Assembly: GCA_902788095.1 (NCBI GenBank)
Contig: CADAIT010000005.1
Coordinates: 1-64,000, forward strand
Source: an uncultured Bacteroidia bacterium
GTDB taxonomy: Bacteria > Bacteroidota > Bacteroidia > Bacteroidales > UBA932
Length of the DNA: 64,000 nt
Reading direction: 5' to 3'
Shown here: piece after piece, positions 1 to 8,794 of the stretch
How the letters are laid out: each line of letters opens with the position of its first letter
How positions within the stretch are numbered: the stretch's first letter is position 1
Position numbers and translations under genes: made by a program
The notes under the pieces: generated by a model
Seen by the model: the letters and a program-made list of their open reading frames with translations, nothing else
Told to the model about the DNA's origin: nothing
Databases searched by the model: none

Positions 1-430
1 GTTTCACGATGTGGAAGTTACCCGTTTCGTGAACAATCTTATGCTGCAGGGAAAGAAGAGTATCGCGTATTCTATCTTTTATGATGCCATTGACATGGTT
101 GGCGAGAAGATGAAAGATTCTGACCAGGCTCCTCTCGATATTTGGAAGAAAGCACTCGAGAACGTGACCCCTCAGATTGAGGTCAAGTCCCGTCGTATCG
201 GTGGTGCAAACTTCCAGGTGCCGACCGAGTTGCGTCCGGAACGGAAAGTCTCCGTGGCCATGAAGAACATGATTCAGTTCGCCCGCAAGCGTTCCGGTCA
301 CTCGATGGCAGAAAAACTTTGCGCGGAAATTGTTGCCGCATACAACAATGAAGGCGGTGCCTTCAAGCGTAAAGAGGATATGCACAGAATGGCTGAGGCC
401 AACAAGGCCTTTGCACACTTCCGTTTCTAA
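1..430 (+). CDS. rpsG: 30S ribosomal protein S7, 5'-truncated by the window edge
   Basis: Small-subunit protein that nucleates assembly of the 16S rRNA 3' domain and contacts the E site. The reading frame is already open at the window edge, where [11 protein letters not shown] is the usual S7 sequence around residue 18, so about 17 N-terminal residues lie outside. The visible 142 codons run through the [11 protein letters not shown] segment to the conserved [16 protein letters not shown]-terminus, so the 3' end is intact. It is followed after 12 nt by fusA and then rpsJ, the str-operon order seen in Bacteroidota. Identification is secure. Confidence 0.97.
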   Translation, partial: FHDVEVTRFVNNLMLQGKKSIAYSIFYDAIDMVGEKMKDSDQAPLDIWKKALENVTPQIEVKSRRIGGANFQVPTELRPERKVSVAMKNMIQFARKRSGHSMAEKLCAEIVAAYNNEGGAFKRKEDMHRMAEANKAFAHFRF

Positions 431-442
431 ACTGCATGCTAA

Positions 443-2557
443 ATGGCAAAGAGAGATCTTAAATTCACACGCAACATCGGCATCATGGCACACATCGATG
501 CCGGTAAAACCACTACCTCGGAACGCATCCTGTTCTACACCGGTAAAACGCACAAGATCGGAGAGGTTCACGAAGGTGCCGCCACCATGGACTGGATGGT
601 TCAGGAGCAGGAACGTGGTATTACCATCACGTCTGCCGCCACCACCGCCTTCTGGCACTACAATGGAGACACCTACCAGATTAACCTCATCGACACTCCC
701 GGCCACGTGGACTTCACGGTGGAAGTAGAACGCAGCCTGCGCGTCCTGGACGGTACTGTGGCTACTTTCTGCGCTGTGGGCCGTGTACAGCCTCAGTCGG
801 AGACCGTATGGCGCCAGGCAGACAAGTATGGCGTGCCTAAGATCGCGTATGTGAACAAGATGGACCGCGTGGGTGCGGACTTCCTGGCTTGCGTGGAAGA
901 AATCAAGAACAAGCTGGGCGCAACCGCCGTTCCTATCTGCCTCCCTATCGGTGCCGAAGACAAGTTCGACGGCATCATCGACCTCATCGACATGAAAGCC
1001 ATCTTCTATGACGGTTCCGAGAATCTGGTCAACTACAAAGAAGGCGAAATTCCGGAGAACCTCAAGGGAGAGGCCGCCCGCTGGAGAGACATTCTCCTGG
1101 AGGTCGCTGCCGAGTGCGATGAGACCCTGATGGAGAAGTATTTCGAGGATCCCGACTCCCTCACCAAGGACGAAATTATCGCCGCTATCCGCAAGGGCAC
1201 CATCTCCATGCAGATTGTCCCTGCCTGCTGCGGTTCCTCCTTCAAGAACAAGGGCGTACAGTTCCTCCTGGATGCCGTGATGCGGTATCTGCCTTCTCCG
1301 CTGGACAAGGGAGCCGTAACGGGCACCAACCCGCGTACCGGTGAGGAAATCACCCGCAAACCTTCCGTCGAGGAACCTTTCTGCGCCCTGGTGTTCAAGA
1401 TTGCCACAGACCCGTTCGTGGGCCGTCTGGCATTCCTGCGCGCCTATTCCGGAAAGCTGGATGCCGGTTCCTACGTGTACAATACCCGCACCGGCAAGAA
1501 GGAGCGTGTGGCCCGCCTGTACCAGATGCACTCCAACCACCAGAACCCCATCGAGTCAGTGGAGGCAGGCGACATCTGCGCAGCCGTAGGTTTCAAGGAC
1601 CTGCGTACCGGTGACACTGTGTGCCTGGAAGACAAGCCCATCACCTTGGAAACCATGGAATTCCCGGATCCCGTGATTGGTATCGCCGTAGAGCCCAAGA
1701 CCCAGAAGGATTTGGACAAGCTGGGCATCGCCCTTGGCAAACTGGCCGAGGAAGATCCCACCTTCACGGTGAAGAGCGACCACGAAACCGGCCAGACGGT
1801 CATCAGCGGCATGGGTGAGCTTCACCTGGACATCATCGTGGACCGTCTCCGCCGCGAGTTCGGCGTGGACATCAACCAGGGTGCTCCGCAGGTCAACTAC
1901 AAGGAATCCATCACCGGCAGCTATCAGCTCCGCGAAGTATTCAAGAAGCAGACCGGCGGCCGCGGTAAGTTCGCAGACATCATCGTCAATATCTCTCCTG
2001 CCGATGAAGGCGTACAGGGTCTTCAGTTCATCAATTCGGTCAAGGGTGGCAACATCCCCAAGGAATTCATCCCGTCCGTCGAAAAGGGCTTCCAGTCCGC
2101 GATGGCAAACGGCGTGCTCGCCGGTTACGAGGTGCCTTCCCTGAAGGTGGAGGTCATCGACGGCAGCTACCACCCGGTAGATTCCGACCAGCTCTCCTTC
2201 GAGCTGGCTGCCCGCATGGCTTTCCGTCACGCCTGCCCCAAGTGCCATCCGGTACTGCTGGAACCCATCATGAGTCTGGAGGTTGTCACGCCGGAAGACT
2301 ACATGGGCGACATCGTGGGCGACCTGAACCGCCGCCGTGGCCAGATTGTAGCTATGGACTCCACCGCCAATGGAGCACGCATCGTCAAGGCATTCGTTCC
2401 GCTCTCCGAGCAATTCGGTTATGTCACCGTGCTGCGTACCCTGTCCTCCGGACGCGCCACCAGCACCATGACCTTCGACCACTATGCAGAGGTCCCCGCC
2501 AACCTGGCCAAGGACATCATCGAGAAAAGCGGTTACCGGGTAACTGACGACGAGTAA
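443..2557 (+). CDS. fusA: Elongation factor G
   Basis: Translational GTPase that drives translocation of tRNA and mRNA on the ribosome and helps recycle ribosomes. The 704 residues are of normal length. GTP-binding motifs are visible: AHIDAGKTT (residues 16-24), DTPGH (84-88) and NKMD (138-141). The GELHLDII and GGRGKFADI segments follow in the later domains, and the protein ends in the usual domain IV/V region. The ATG at 443 lies 12 nt after rpsG, and rpsJ follows 28 nt downstream, so the three are probably cotranscribed from a promoter outside the window. Confidence 0.98.
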   Translation: MAKRDLKFTRNIGIMAHIDAGKTTTSERILFYTGKTHKIGEVHEGAATMDWMVQEQERGITITSAATTAFWHYNGDTYQINLIDTPGHVDFTVEVERSLRVLDGTVATFCAVGRVQPQSETVWRQADKYGVPKIAYVNKMDRVGADFLACVEEIKNKLGATAVPICLPIGAEDKFDGIIDLIDMKAIFYDGSENLVNYKEGEIPENLKGEAARWRDILLEVAAECDETLMEKYFEDPDSLTKDEIIAAIRKGTISMQIVPACCGSSFKNKGVQFLLDAVMRYLPSPLDKGAVTGTNPRTGEEITRKPSVEEPFCALVFKIATDPFVGRLAFLRAYSGKLDAGSYVYNTRTGKKERVARLYQMHSNHQNPIESVEAGDICAAVGFKDLRTGDTVCLEDKPITLETMEFPDPVIGIAVEPKTQKDLDKLGIALGKLAEEDPTFTVKSDHETGQTVISGMGELHLDIIVDRLRREFGVDINQGAPQVNYKESITGSYQLREVFKKQTGGRGKFADIIVNISPADEGVQGLQFINSVKGGNIPKEFIPSVEKGFQSAMANGVLAGYEVPSLKVEVIDGSYHPVDSDQLSFELAARMAFRHACPKCHPVLLEPIMSLEVVTPEDYMGDIVGDLNRRRGQIVAMDSTANGARIVKAFVPLSEQFGYVTVLRTLSSGRATSTMTFDHYAEVPANLAKDIIEKSGYRVTDDE

Positions 2558-2585
2558 AATTTAGCAAAGTTAAAAAGTAAAGAAT

Positions 2586-2822
2586 ATGAGCCAGAAAATC
2601 AGAATCAAGCTGAAATCTTTCGATCACATGCTGGTGGACAAATCCGCCGCCAAGATCGTTGATACAGTGAAGGCAACGGGTGCAAAGGTAGTAGGTCCCA
2701 TTCCTCTTCCCACCAACAAGAAAATCTTCACTGTGAACCGCTCCACCTTCGTGAACAAGAAGAGCCGCGAGCAGTTCGAGCTGGACTCCAGAAATCAAAG
2801 TGTGAGGCTGAGCCTCACCTGA
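2586..2822 (+). pseudogene. rpsJ: 30S ribosomal protein S10, C-terminal third missing
   Basis: S10 is about 101 residues in this phylum. Here the first 67 or so are normal ([16 protein letters not shown] at the start, then [18 protein letters not shown]). After FELDS the frame continues with ten unrelated residues ([10 protein letters not shown]) and stops one base before a tRNA. The family's C-terminal strand, roughly 35 residues that should include the YSSTAKTVDALMKLELP-like segment, is absent in all frames downstream. The next genes of the S10 operon (rplC, rplD and so on) are also missing. The final codons overlap a perfect 8-bp inverted repeat (GTGAGGCT/AGCCTCAC). S10 is essential, so this is either an assembly join, a breakpoint with an intact copy elsewhere, or a partial duplication. 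Confidence 0.85.
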
Positions 2823-2823
2823 G

Positions 2824-2896
2824 GGCCCCATAGCTCAGCGGTTAGAGCAGCGGACTCATAATCCGTGGGTCGCAGGTTCAAATCCTGCTGGGGCCA
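2824..2896 (+). tRNA. tRNA with CAU anticodon (Met or lysidine-type Ile2)
   Basis: A 73-nt cloverleaf can be folded by hand: acceptor GGCCCCA pairs with TGGGGCC, discriminator A at 2896, anticodon stem CGGAC/ATCCG region with loop CTCATAA giving anticodon CAU, and T-loop TTCAAAT. CCA is not encoded. The GGCCCC acceptor stem and the TTAGAGCAG D-arm resemble bacterial tRNA-Ile2, whose C34 is changed to lysidine, more than elongator tRNA-Met. The identity of CAU tRNAs needs a model-based call. A terminator follows directly. Confidence 0.93.
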
Positions 2897-2898
2897 CG

Positions 2899-2924
2899 AA
2901 AAGCCGGCATTTCGCCGGCTTTTT
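2899..2924 (+). terminator. Rho-independent terminator after the CAU tRNA
   Basis: GCCGGC (2903-2908) pairs with GCCGGC (2914-2919) across a 5-nt loop. The stem is preceded by AAAA and followed by TTTTT. It sits 3 nt after the tRNA and would end the rpsG-fusA-rpsJ-tRNA transcript. Confidence 0.85.
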
Positions 2925-3002
2925 GCGTATCTTGGCTCCTCAAAACGAACCTGGGCCGCGCCGGAGAAGGGGAAAGGACTTGTTGTTTTTAAGGAAAAAT
3001 TG

Positions 3003-3009
3003 TATATTG
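3003..3009 (+). promoter_or_regulatory. Putative minus-7 box of the nitroreductase gene
   Basis: TATATTG is one T short of the Bacteroidota TAnnTTTG box. A TTG-containing stretch lies about 19 bases upstream (2981-2985), matching the minus-33 position. The ATG at 3037 follows about 28 nt later. Confidence 0.4.
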
Positions 3010-3036
3010 CACGATGAACAAAAAAACGGACAAGCC

Positions 3037-3639
3037 ATGAAGAACAAGTTCCTCAAAAAAATCAGCGACATTACCAATATCCACAAACGTGCCGCATTCT
3101 CGGATCTGCCGGACCGCCTGCCGTACAAGGAAAGCGTTTTCCTGGCCCTGGCCAAGGAGCGTTATTCCTGCCGTCAGTTCAAGGATACGCCCCTTACGGA
3201 CGTGCAGATTAACCATATCCTTGAAGCCGCCCGTGTGGCTCCTACGGCCGCCAACAAGCAGCCCGTCCATGTGTGGGTGGTCAAGAGCCCGGAAGCCCTG
3301 GAGAAGCTCAAAGGCGCCACGGATTACACCTACGGCGCTCCGGTCGTGTTCGTGGTGGGCGCCAAGGCCGATGCCGCCTGGGTACGCAAGTACGACGGGA
3401 AAAACGGCGCGGAGATAGACGCCGCCATCGTGGGCACGCACATCATGCTGGAAGCGTCGGCCCTGGGACTCGGCAACGTGTGGGTGGGTTCCTTCGACCC
3501 GGCCAAGCTCAAGGCCGATTTCCCCGAAATGGAAGGCTGGGAGCCCGTCTGCCTTTTCCCGGTCGGCGTTCCTGCCGTCGAGGCCGGCCCCAATCATGCC
3601 AAGCGTCAAAGCAAGGAGGAGTTTAAATCAGAGTTGTGA
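3037..3639 (+). CDS. Nitroreductase family protein
   Basis: Predicted FMN-dependent NAD(P)H oxidoreductase of the nitroreductase fold; the natural substrate cannot be told from sequence. About 200 residues from the ATG at 3037. The frame stays open farther upstream, but that start would lie in the tRNA terminator and before the promoter-like box. Family marks are KERYSCRQF near residue 45, which binds the FMN phosphate, the AARVAPTAANKQP segment, and the C-terminal GLGNVWVGSF and FPVGVPA stretches. The C-terminal GPNHAKRQ is typical of Bacteroidota members. Its stop overlaps the start of dsbD by 4 nt, so the two are probably cotranscribed. Confidence 0.88.
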   Translation: MKNKFLKKISDITNIHKRAAFSDLPDRLPYKESVFLALAKERYSCRQFKDTPLTDVQINHILEAARVAPTAANKQPVHVWVVKSPEALEKLKGATDYTYGAPVVFVVGAKADAAWVRKYDGKNGAEIDAAIVGTHIMLEASALGLGNVWVGSFDPAKLKADFPEMEGWEPVCLFPVGVPAVEAGPNHAKRQSKEEFKSEL

Positions 3640-5510
3640 TGCATTCCATACTGACCATGCTGCTTTCCCTGGTGTTGCTGCAGGCGACGCCCAGTGTAGT
3701 GTGGAAAGCCGCAGTGAACCTTGTTGACCAGGACCGTTACCAGCTGGTAGTCACCGGAGAAATCGCCCCGGACTATTACGTCCACCCCATGAAGGAAAAG
3801 TATGTGGGGACCCAGCTGGAGGTGGAAGCCTCCGACCGGGTGGTCCTTTCCGGCGATGCGACGGAAGAATACACGCCCTCCGACTACAAAGGCGTAGAAG
3901 TGGTTACGGGCACCTACGTGCTCCGTCAGGATTTGGAAATAAGCGGCACGGATCAGGTGACGGTGGACGGCACCGTCACCTGGAGTGCCTGCAGCGGGGA
4001 TTATTGCCAGATGCCGGAGGATTATGCGTTCTCGGTGGAGATTCCTCGGCAGGCTCGGAATGACAAGGGGGCAGGGAATGGCAGCGGGGCCGGGAGCCTG
4101 TGGAGCTTGATTCTGGAGGCGATCCTCTGGGGCTTTGCCATGCTGCTGACGCCCTGCGTGTTCCCGATGGTGCCCATGACGGTGTCCTTCTTCGTGAAAC
4201 AGGAAAAGGGCGGGCGTTTCAAGGCGCTCATGTACGGCATTTTCATCGTGCTGCTGTACACGGTGCCCATCAGCGTCATCATCGGCCTTACGTGGATGCT
4301 GGGAGGAGAAACCGTCACGGCCGATATTTTCAACTGGCTCAGCACCCATTGGCTGCCGAACATCATCTTCTTCGTGATTTTCATGGCTTTCGCAGCCTCG
4401 TTCTTCGGCGCATTCGAAATTACGCTGCCTTCCAAATGGACCACCCAGGCCGATTCCAAGAGCGACAAAGGCGGCCTTCTGGGAGTATTTTTCCTGGCGC
4501 TTACCCTTGTGCTGGTGAGCTTCAGCTGCACCGGCCCCATCGTGGGTACCGTGCTCATCAAGAGCACCCAGGGCGAGTTCTGGACGCCCATGGTGACGAT
4601 GCTCGCGTTCAGCATTGCCTTTGCCCTGCCGTTCGCCCTTCTGGCCTTCTTCCCCTCCATCCTGAAGAAACTGCCCAAGAGCGGCGGCTGGCTCAACAGC
4701 GTGAAGGTGGTGCTCGGCTTCATCGAAGTGGCCCTCGGCCTCAAGTTCCTTTCCGTGGCGGATCAGACTTACCACTGGCACCTGCTGGACAGGGAGGTTT
4801 ACCTGGCGATATGGATTGTCTGCTTCACCCTCCTGGGCCTATACCTGATGGGCAAGATCCGCTTCAAGCACGACAGCCCGCTGGAATACATCGGTGTCGG
4901 CCGTCTGGTGCTCATTATCATAGACTTCGCCTTCGTTGTGTACATGCTTCCCGGCATGTGGGGCGCACCCCTCAAAGCCCTCAGCGGCTACCTGCCGCCC
5001 CTCCAGACGCAGGACTTCGTGCTTGGCTCCGCTCCGGCGGCCGGAAACCCTGTCATTCCGGGCGAAGCGAAGAATCTATACGGCTCCGAAGTCTCCCTTC
5101 CGCACGGCCTCACCGGCTACACCGACCTTGAAGACGGCATCGCCGCCGCCAAGGCGTCCGGCAAGAAAGTCTTCGTTGACATCACCGGCCACGGCTGCGT
5201 AAACTGCCGCGAGATGGAAGCCCGCGTGTGGAGCGACCCGCAGGTCCTCAGCCGCCTCGCAAACGACTTCGTGATTGTGTCCCTGTATGTGGACGACAAA
5301 ACCAAACTTCCGGAAGACAAGTGGGTTACGACCGACACCGGAAAGGTTCTCAAGGATGTCGGGCGGGTGAATTCCCACCTGGTGCTGAACCGCTTCGGCG
5401 TCAACTCCCAGCCCAATTACTTCATCCTGGACGGCGCAGGCGACATCCTCCGCGGCCCCAGGGGATATAATCTTGATATTGAGGAATTTGTTAATTTCCT
5501 GACCCTATGA
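3636..5510 (+). CDS. dsbD: Thiol:disulfide interchange protein DsbD
   Basis: Inner-membrane electron carrier that passes reducing power from cytoplasmic thioredoxin to periplasmic thiol proteins. The 624 residues show a short signal sequence, a periplasmic N-terminal domain with C119 and C124, a transmembrane domain with paired cysteines in TPCVFPM (C174) and FSCTGP (C298), and a C-terminal thioredoxin-like domain with CVNC (C521, C524). It overlaps the nitroreductase by 4 nt and the next gene by 4 nt. Oddly, both linkers between domains are built from REP-like palindromes (residues about 136-144 and 472-481) that keep the frame; see the two repeat entries. Confidence 0.93.
   Translation: MMHSILTMLLSLVLLQATPSVVWKAAVNLVDQDRYQLVVTGEIAPDYYVHPMKEKYVGTQLEVEASDRVVLSGDATEEYTPSDYKGVEVVTGTYVLRQDLEISGTDQVTVDGTVTWSACSGDYCQMPEDYAFSVEIPRQARNDKGAGNGSGAGSLWSLILEAILWGFAMLLTPCVFPMVPMTVSFFVKQEKGGRFKALMYGIFIVLLYTVPISVIIGLTWMLGGETVTADIFNWLSTHWLPNIIFFVIFMAFAASFFGAFEITLPSKWTTQADSKSDKGGLLGVFFLALTLVLVSFSCTGPIVGTVLIKSTQGEFWTPMVTMLAFSIAFALPFALLAFFPSILKKLPKSGGWLNSVKVVLGFIEVALGLKFLSVADQTYHWHLLDREVYLAIWIVCFTLLGLYLMGKIRFKHDSPLEYIGVGRLVLIIIDFAFVVYMLPGMWGAPLKALSGYLPPLQTQDFVLGSAPAAGNPVIPGEAKNLYGSEVSLPHGLTGYTDLEDGIAAAKASGKKVFVDITGHGCVNCREMEARVWSDPQVLSRLANDFVIVSLYVDDKTKLPEDKWVTTDTGKVLKDVGRVNSHLVLNRFGVNSQPNYFILDGAGDILRGPRGYNLDIEEFVNFLTL
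4040..4065. repeat. REP-like palindrome inside dsbD, first linker
   Basis: An imperfect palindrome with ATTCC and GGAAT arms. Read on the minus strand it starts TGTCATTCCG, the same ten bases as the copy at 5051. The two copies match at about 20 of 26 positions and are inverted relative to each other. It encodes IPRQARND, a peptide foreign to DsbD, between the periplasmic domain and the first membrane helix. Confidence 0.65.
5051..5076. repeat. REP-like palindrome inside dsbD, second linker
   Basis: TGTCATTCCG followed by GGCGAAGCGAAGAATC. This is the inverted partner of the element at 4040. It encodes VIPGEAKNL in the linker between the membrane domain and the C-terminal thioredoxin domain. 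Confidence 0.65.
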
Positions 5511-6850
5511 CAGGTGAAGAAATCATCGCTCTTATCAAACGCGAAGTCAAGCCCGCATTAGGCTGTACCGAACCCATCGCCGTCGCTTTGGCCGCTGCCA
5601 AGGCGGCGGAAATCATTTCCGAAAACTGCTCCTGCTGCGCACAGTGGCGCATGAAGGCGGATTTCAAGCTGGATGTGGCCGTGAGCGGAAACATCCTCAA
5701 AAACGGCATGGGCGTGGGTATTCCCGGTACGGGGATGGTGGGCCTGCCCGTGGCGGCTGCGCTGGGCGCCGTCTGCGGAGACTCCAAGGAAGGCCTGGAA
5801 GTGTTGAAAGGCCTCACGCCGGAGGCGGTTGCGCGGGCCAAGGAACTGGTCGCCAAGGGCCGTGTACGCATCTCGGTGGCCGATACGGAGCATTTGCTTT
5901 ACGTGAAAGTCACGCTTGTGGCAGACGACAAAACAGTGGCCAGCGCAGAGGTGGACCCGCATGCGTATGCCGTCATCGAGGACGACCATGACCGCATCGT
6001 GGAAACCAGCTTCGCCGACAAAATCCTGATGAGTTCGGAGTCCGCGGCCGGGCTTCCCGACGAGGCGCGCGCATCGGACCGGACAAGCGTCTATGACCTG
6101 AACGTCCTGGACATCTGGAACTTCACCCGCGCGGTACCGTATGCGGACATCGCCTTCATTCTGGAGGACCGTACGCTCAACCTGGCGCTGGCCCATGAGG
6201 GCCTTCGCGGCGACTACGGCCTGCAAGTGGGCAAGGCCATCCGCGAGAACCAGAAAGAAGTCTTCGGGGACGATTTCATGAGCTTCGCGATGGGCATGAC
6301 GGCGGCGGCCTCGGACGCCCGTATGGCCGGAAGTACCCTGCCCGCCATGTCCAACAGCGGCAGCGGCAACCAGGGCATCACGGTGAGCATGCCGGTAATC
6401 GCCTATGCCCTCAAATACCATGTGGACGATGAAAAACTGGCCCGTGCGCTCGTCCTGAGCAACCTGGTGGCCATCCATATCAAGCACTACCTGGGCAAGC
6501 TGAGCGCCCTGTGCGGCTGCGTGGTGGCATCGACGGGAAGCGCCTGCGGCATCGTTTATCTGGAAGGCGGCGGTTATCAGCAGCTGTGCGCCGCCATCAA
6601 GAACATGGCCGGCAACATTACCGGCATGGTGTGCGACGGCGCCAAGGTGGGCTGCGCCATGAAAGTGGCCTCCGGCGTGTCCTGCGCGGTGCAGTCGGCC
6701 GTCCTGGCGCTCCGGGGCACCTGCATCCCGTCCACGGACGGCATCATTGAGGACGATGTGGAAAAGACCATCCGCAACATCGGCACCATCGGCAGCGCCG
6801 GCATGAAGGTGACGGACCGGATGATACTGGATATCATGCTATGCAAGTGA
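5507..6850 (+). CDS. L-cysteine desulfidase-like protein (CyuA / serine dehydratase alpha-like family)
   Basis: The 447 residues match the length of the UPF0597/CyuA family, whose characterised members break L-cysteine into pyruvate, ammonia and sulfide using a 4Fe-4S cluster. Visible marks are GCTEP near residue 20, with a conserved cysteine at 20, the SGNILKNGMGVGIPGT glycine-rich stretch around residues 64-80, the SNSGSGNQGI segment, and a C-terminal cysteine cluster (CGC, SACG, VCDGAK, GCAMK). It overlaps dsbD by 4 nt and the ThrE-like exporter by 10 nt, so enzyme and transporter are translationally coupled. A serine or threonine deaminase activity cannot be excluded. Confidence 0.85.
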   Translation: MTGEEIIALIKREVKPALGCTEPIAVALAAAKAAEIISENCSCCAQWRMKADFKLDVAVSGNILKNGMGVGIPGTGMVGLPVAAALGAVCGDSKEGLEVLKGLTPEAVARAKELVAKGRVRISVADTEHLLYVKVTLVADDKTVASAEVDPHAYAVIEDDHDRIVETSFADKILMSSESAAGLPDEARASDRTSVYDLNVLDIWNFTRAVPYADIAFILEDRTLNLALAHEGLRGDYGLQVGKAIRENQKEVFGDDFMSFAMGMTAAASDARMAGSTLPAMSNSGSGNQGITVSMPVIAYALKYHVDDEKLARALVLSNLVAIHIKHYLGKLSALCGCVVASTGSACGIVYLEGGGYQQLCAAIKNMAGNITGMVCDGAKVGCAMKVASGVSCAVQSAVLALRGTCIPSTDGIIEDDVEKTIRNIGTIGSAGMKVTDRMILDIMLCK

Positions 6851-8121
6851 GCGCAGAGCGTTTTTCCGAGGTCCTGGAGCTGGCCTCCAAGGCCGGACAT
6901 ATCCTGCTGCAGAACGGCGCGGAAATCTCCCGCGTGGAGGATATCATGGCGCGCATGGCCTCGTACTTCGGGGTGAGTTCCGGCAATTTCTTCGTGCTTT
7001 CCAACGGCATTTTTACTACCGGGCGAGCGGACAAAGTGCGGCAGGGAGGCGGACAGGCATCCACCTATGCCAATGTGGAGTTTATCCCCATCCGCTCTGT
7101 GCAGCTGGCCAAAGTGCGGGCCGTGAACCGGCTCAGCTATGACATATCGGCCGGCAAGTGTACGCTGGACGAGGCGCAGGTGCGGCTGGCGGCTATCGAC
7201 AAAATGCCCGTCAAGCCCGTCTGGGAACAAGTGCTGGCTTCCGCATTCGGTGCCGGCGGATTCTGCGCCGTGTTCGGCGGCGGTTTCCTGGACTGTGCTG
7301 CGGCCTTCTGTGTCGGCTTGGTGCTGTATCTGTTCCTGCTGCTTGTGAGCGCCCGGAGCCTGTCCAAGATTGTGGGCGGCATTTGCAACGCGCTGGTGGC
7401 ATCGGCCCTGTGCATCGTGTCCTGGCGTGTGGGTTTTGGCGTAAGTCTGGGGAATATGATTATCGGTGCGGTGATGCCGCTGATTCCCGGGGTGCCGTTT
7501 GTCAATGGCGTGCGGGATCTGGCCAATTCCGACTATCTGGCGGGGCTTACCCGCATGACGGATGCCTTGCTGGGCTTCTTCTGCATCGCGCTAGGCGTGT
7601 CGCTGGCGTTTATCCTGGACGGGACGCTGCACCAGGGGGTTATTCCGCTGGAAGGCATGTGGACTAATCCGGAGACGGCCGGCTACGGCTGGCAGGCGTT
7701 GGCAGCATTCCTGGGCACAGTGGCGTTCGCCTGCCTGTACGGTGTGGACCGGGACCAGTATCTGCTCACCGGACTGGTGGGCATCGTGGGCTGGATGGTG
7801 TATCTGCTGGTGCTCAGACAGGGCGGCCAGTCGCCGGCCATCAGTGCCACGGCCGCCTGCCTGGTGGTGGGCGTACTTTCCCGTTTCCTGGCGGTGTGGA
7901 CCCATTGCCCGGCGCAGCTGTACCTGCTTTGCGGCCTGTTCACCCTGGTCCCCGGTGGTGGCATTTTCTGGTGTATCTATTACCTGACTTCCGGCCAGAT
8001 GGCCCTTGCTTCCCAGAGCGGCTTTGCGGCCCTGAAAGTGGCTGTATCCATTGTCCTGGGCATTATTCTTGCTATGGAAATTCCCCAGCGCGTTTTCTCC
8101 AAACGGATTCTTCCCCATTGA
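6841..8121 (+). CDS. Threonine/serine exporter, ThrE family
   Basis: Membrane protein of 426 residues joining the two ThrE halves (DUF1212 and DUF3815 types) in one chain. The first about 120 residues are a soluble domain with the diagnostic RVEDIMARMASYFGV and NGIFTT motifs. The rest is about ten hydrophobic segments, including MIIGAVMPLIPGVPF, which matches the conserved glycine-proline motif of the family. It overlaps the desulfidase-like gene by 10 nt. Known members export threonine and serine; the pairing here suggests relief from excess serine, cysteine or related amino acids. Confidence 0.88.
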   Translation: MQVSAERFSEVLELASKAGHILLQNGAEISRVEDIMARMASYFGVSSGNFFVLSNGIFTTGRADKVRQGGGQASTYANVEFIPIRSVQLAKVRAVNRLSYDISAGKCTLDEAQVRLAAIDKMPVKPVWEQVLASAFGAGGFCAVFGGGFLDCAAAFCVGLVLYLFLLLVSARSLSKIVGGICNALVASALCIVSWRVGFGVSLGNMIIGAVMPLIPGVPFVNGVRDLANSDYLAGLTRMTDALLGFFCIALGVSLAFILDGTLHQGVIPLEGMWTNPETAGYGWQALAAFLGTVAFACLYGVDRDQYLLTGLVGIVGWMVYLLVLRQGGQSPAISATAACLVVGVLSRFLAVWTHCPAQLYLLCGLFTLVPGGGIFWCIYYLTSGQMALASQSGFAALKVAVSIVLGIILAMEIPQRVFSKRILPH

Positions 8122-8424
8122 TACGCCAAAGATGGTGGCCCTGCGGTTTGCATTTGCAGCGGCCTTGGCACAGACCTCCACGGAGATTGGAGCCGCATGG
8201 AGGCGGAAATGTGCAGCCATTCGCGTGAAGGCGTTGCCATGACGGCAGACTCTTGGGAACGGCTCATTTTTCCCAAAGACCAGGGAAGTGTCCGGGAAGA
8301 ACGATTACAAAGCCTCCATGTCAAATGGAAAGCCTCCCATTCTGCCGCCAAGTGCCAATGGGTGGCTAAAAAATAACCATCTACCCGCAAAAAGGGCCGA
8401 TTTTGCTGGTGGGTGGCAAAATTT
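8122..8424. other. Intergenic stretch with no gene
   Basis: About 300 bases between the exporter and the small protein gene on the minus strand. I see no reading frame with a recognisable product. The right part (from 8360) is the paired palindromic repeat described separately. Confidence 0.6.
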
Positions 8425-8439
8425 TCACCAGTTACCCGC
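8360..8439. repeat. Paired palindromic repeat R1, left of the RAYT gene
   Basis: Two imperfect palindromes (8360-8388 and 8410-8439), each with GGGTGGC on the left and TACCCGC on the right around an A/T-rich centre. The spacer between them is CAAAAAGGGCCGATTTTGC, itself a near palindrome. Copies of the same design occur at 9738 (inverted), 11211 and 36167. Its second unit contains the stop codon of the gene at 8425. Confidence 0.8.
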
Positions 8440-8694
8440 AGTGCGCTGTGTGTAAAACAGGCTGTGGTCGATGGTGTTCAGGTTCCCTTTCCGGACAATG
8501 ACGAACTCGTTCTCGAAGGGCCTGTCGGGCGAAATCCGCTTAGTCCGGAAGGTCTGATACTTGATTTTAAGCAACTGGCACATCTTCGGGTCTTCGAACA
8601 TGGCTGCTACGGACCCAAAGTAAAGATGCTCATGGGTGCTCTTCAGCTCCACATGAATGATGGTTCTGTCTTGTTTTAACATGGTATTCTCCAC
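8425..8694 (-). CDS. Small conserved protein of unknown function next to the RAYT gene
   Basis: 89 codons. The N-terminal half (DRTIIHVELKSTHEHLYFGSVAAMFED) resembles a short Bacteroidota protein family I remember only as hypothetical; no function is proposed. Either the ATG at 8694 or the one four codons later could be the start. A perfect TATATTTG box lies upstream on the minus strand at about 8695-8703. The final residues and the stop codon lie inside repeat R1, so the C-terminus was reshaped by the repeat. It is divergent from the RAYT gene, with 100 nt between the starts. Confidence 0.6.
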   Translation of the reverse strand: MENTMLKQDRTIIHVELKSTHEHLYFGSVAAMFEDPKMCQLLKIKYQTFRTKRISPDRPFENEFVIVRKGNLNTIDHSLFYTQRTAGNW

Positions 8695-8729
8695 AAATAT
8701 AATACTTTTTCAACAAATATGCTATAAAA

Positions 8730-8761
8730 GTTGTGCGGCAATCAACGAATGATTATATTTG
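8730..8761 (+). promoter_or_regulatory. Bacteroidota-type promoter of the RAYT gene
   Basis: GTTG at 8730-8733, then a 20-nt spacer, then TATATTTG at 8754-8761, a full match to TAnnTTTG. The RAYT start codon is 33 nt farther on. Confidence 0.65.
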
Positions 8762-8794
8762 TAGGGCCGGACCCAATGTGCCGGAGATACGAGG

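Noticed and set aside
2586..2822. Simple frameshift in rpsJ
   Set aside because: No S10 C-terminal sequence is found in any frame after the break; the tRNA follows directly.
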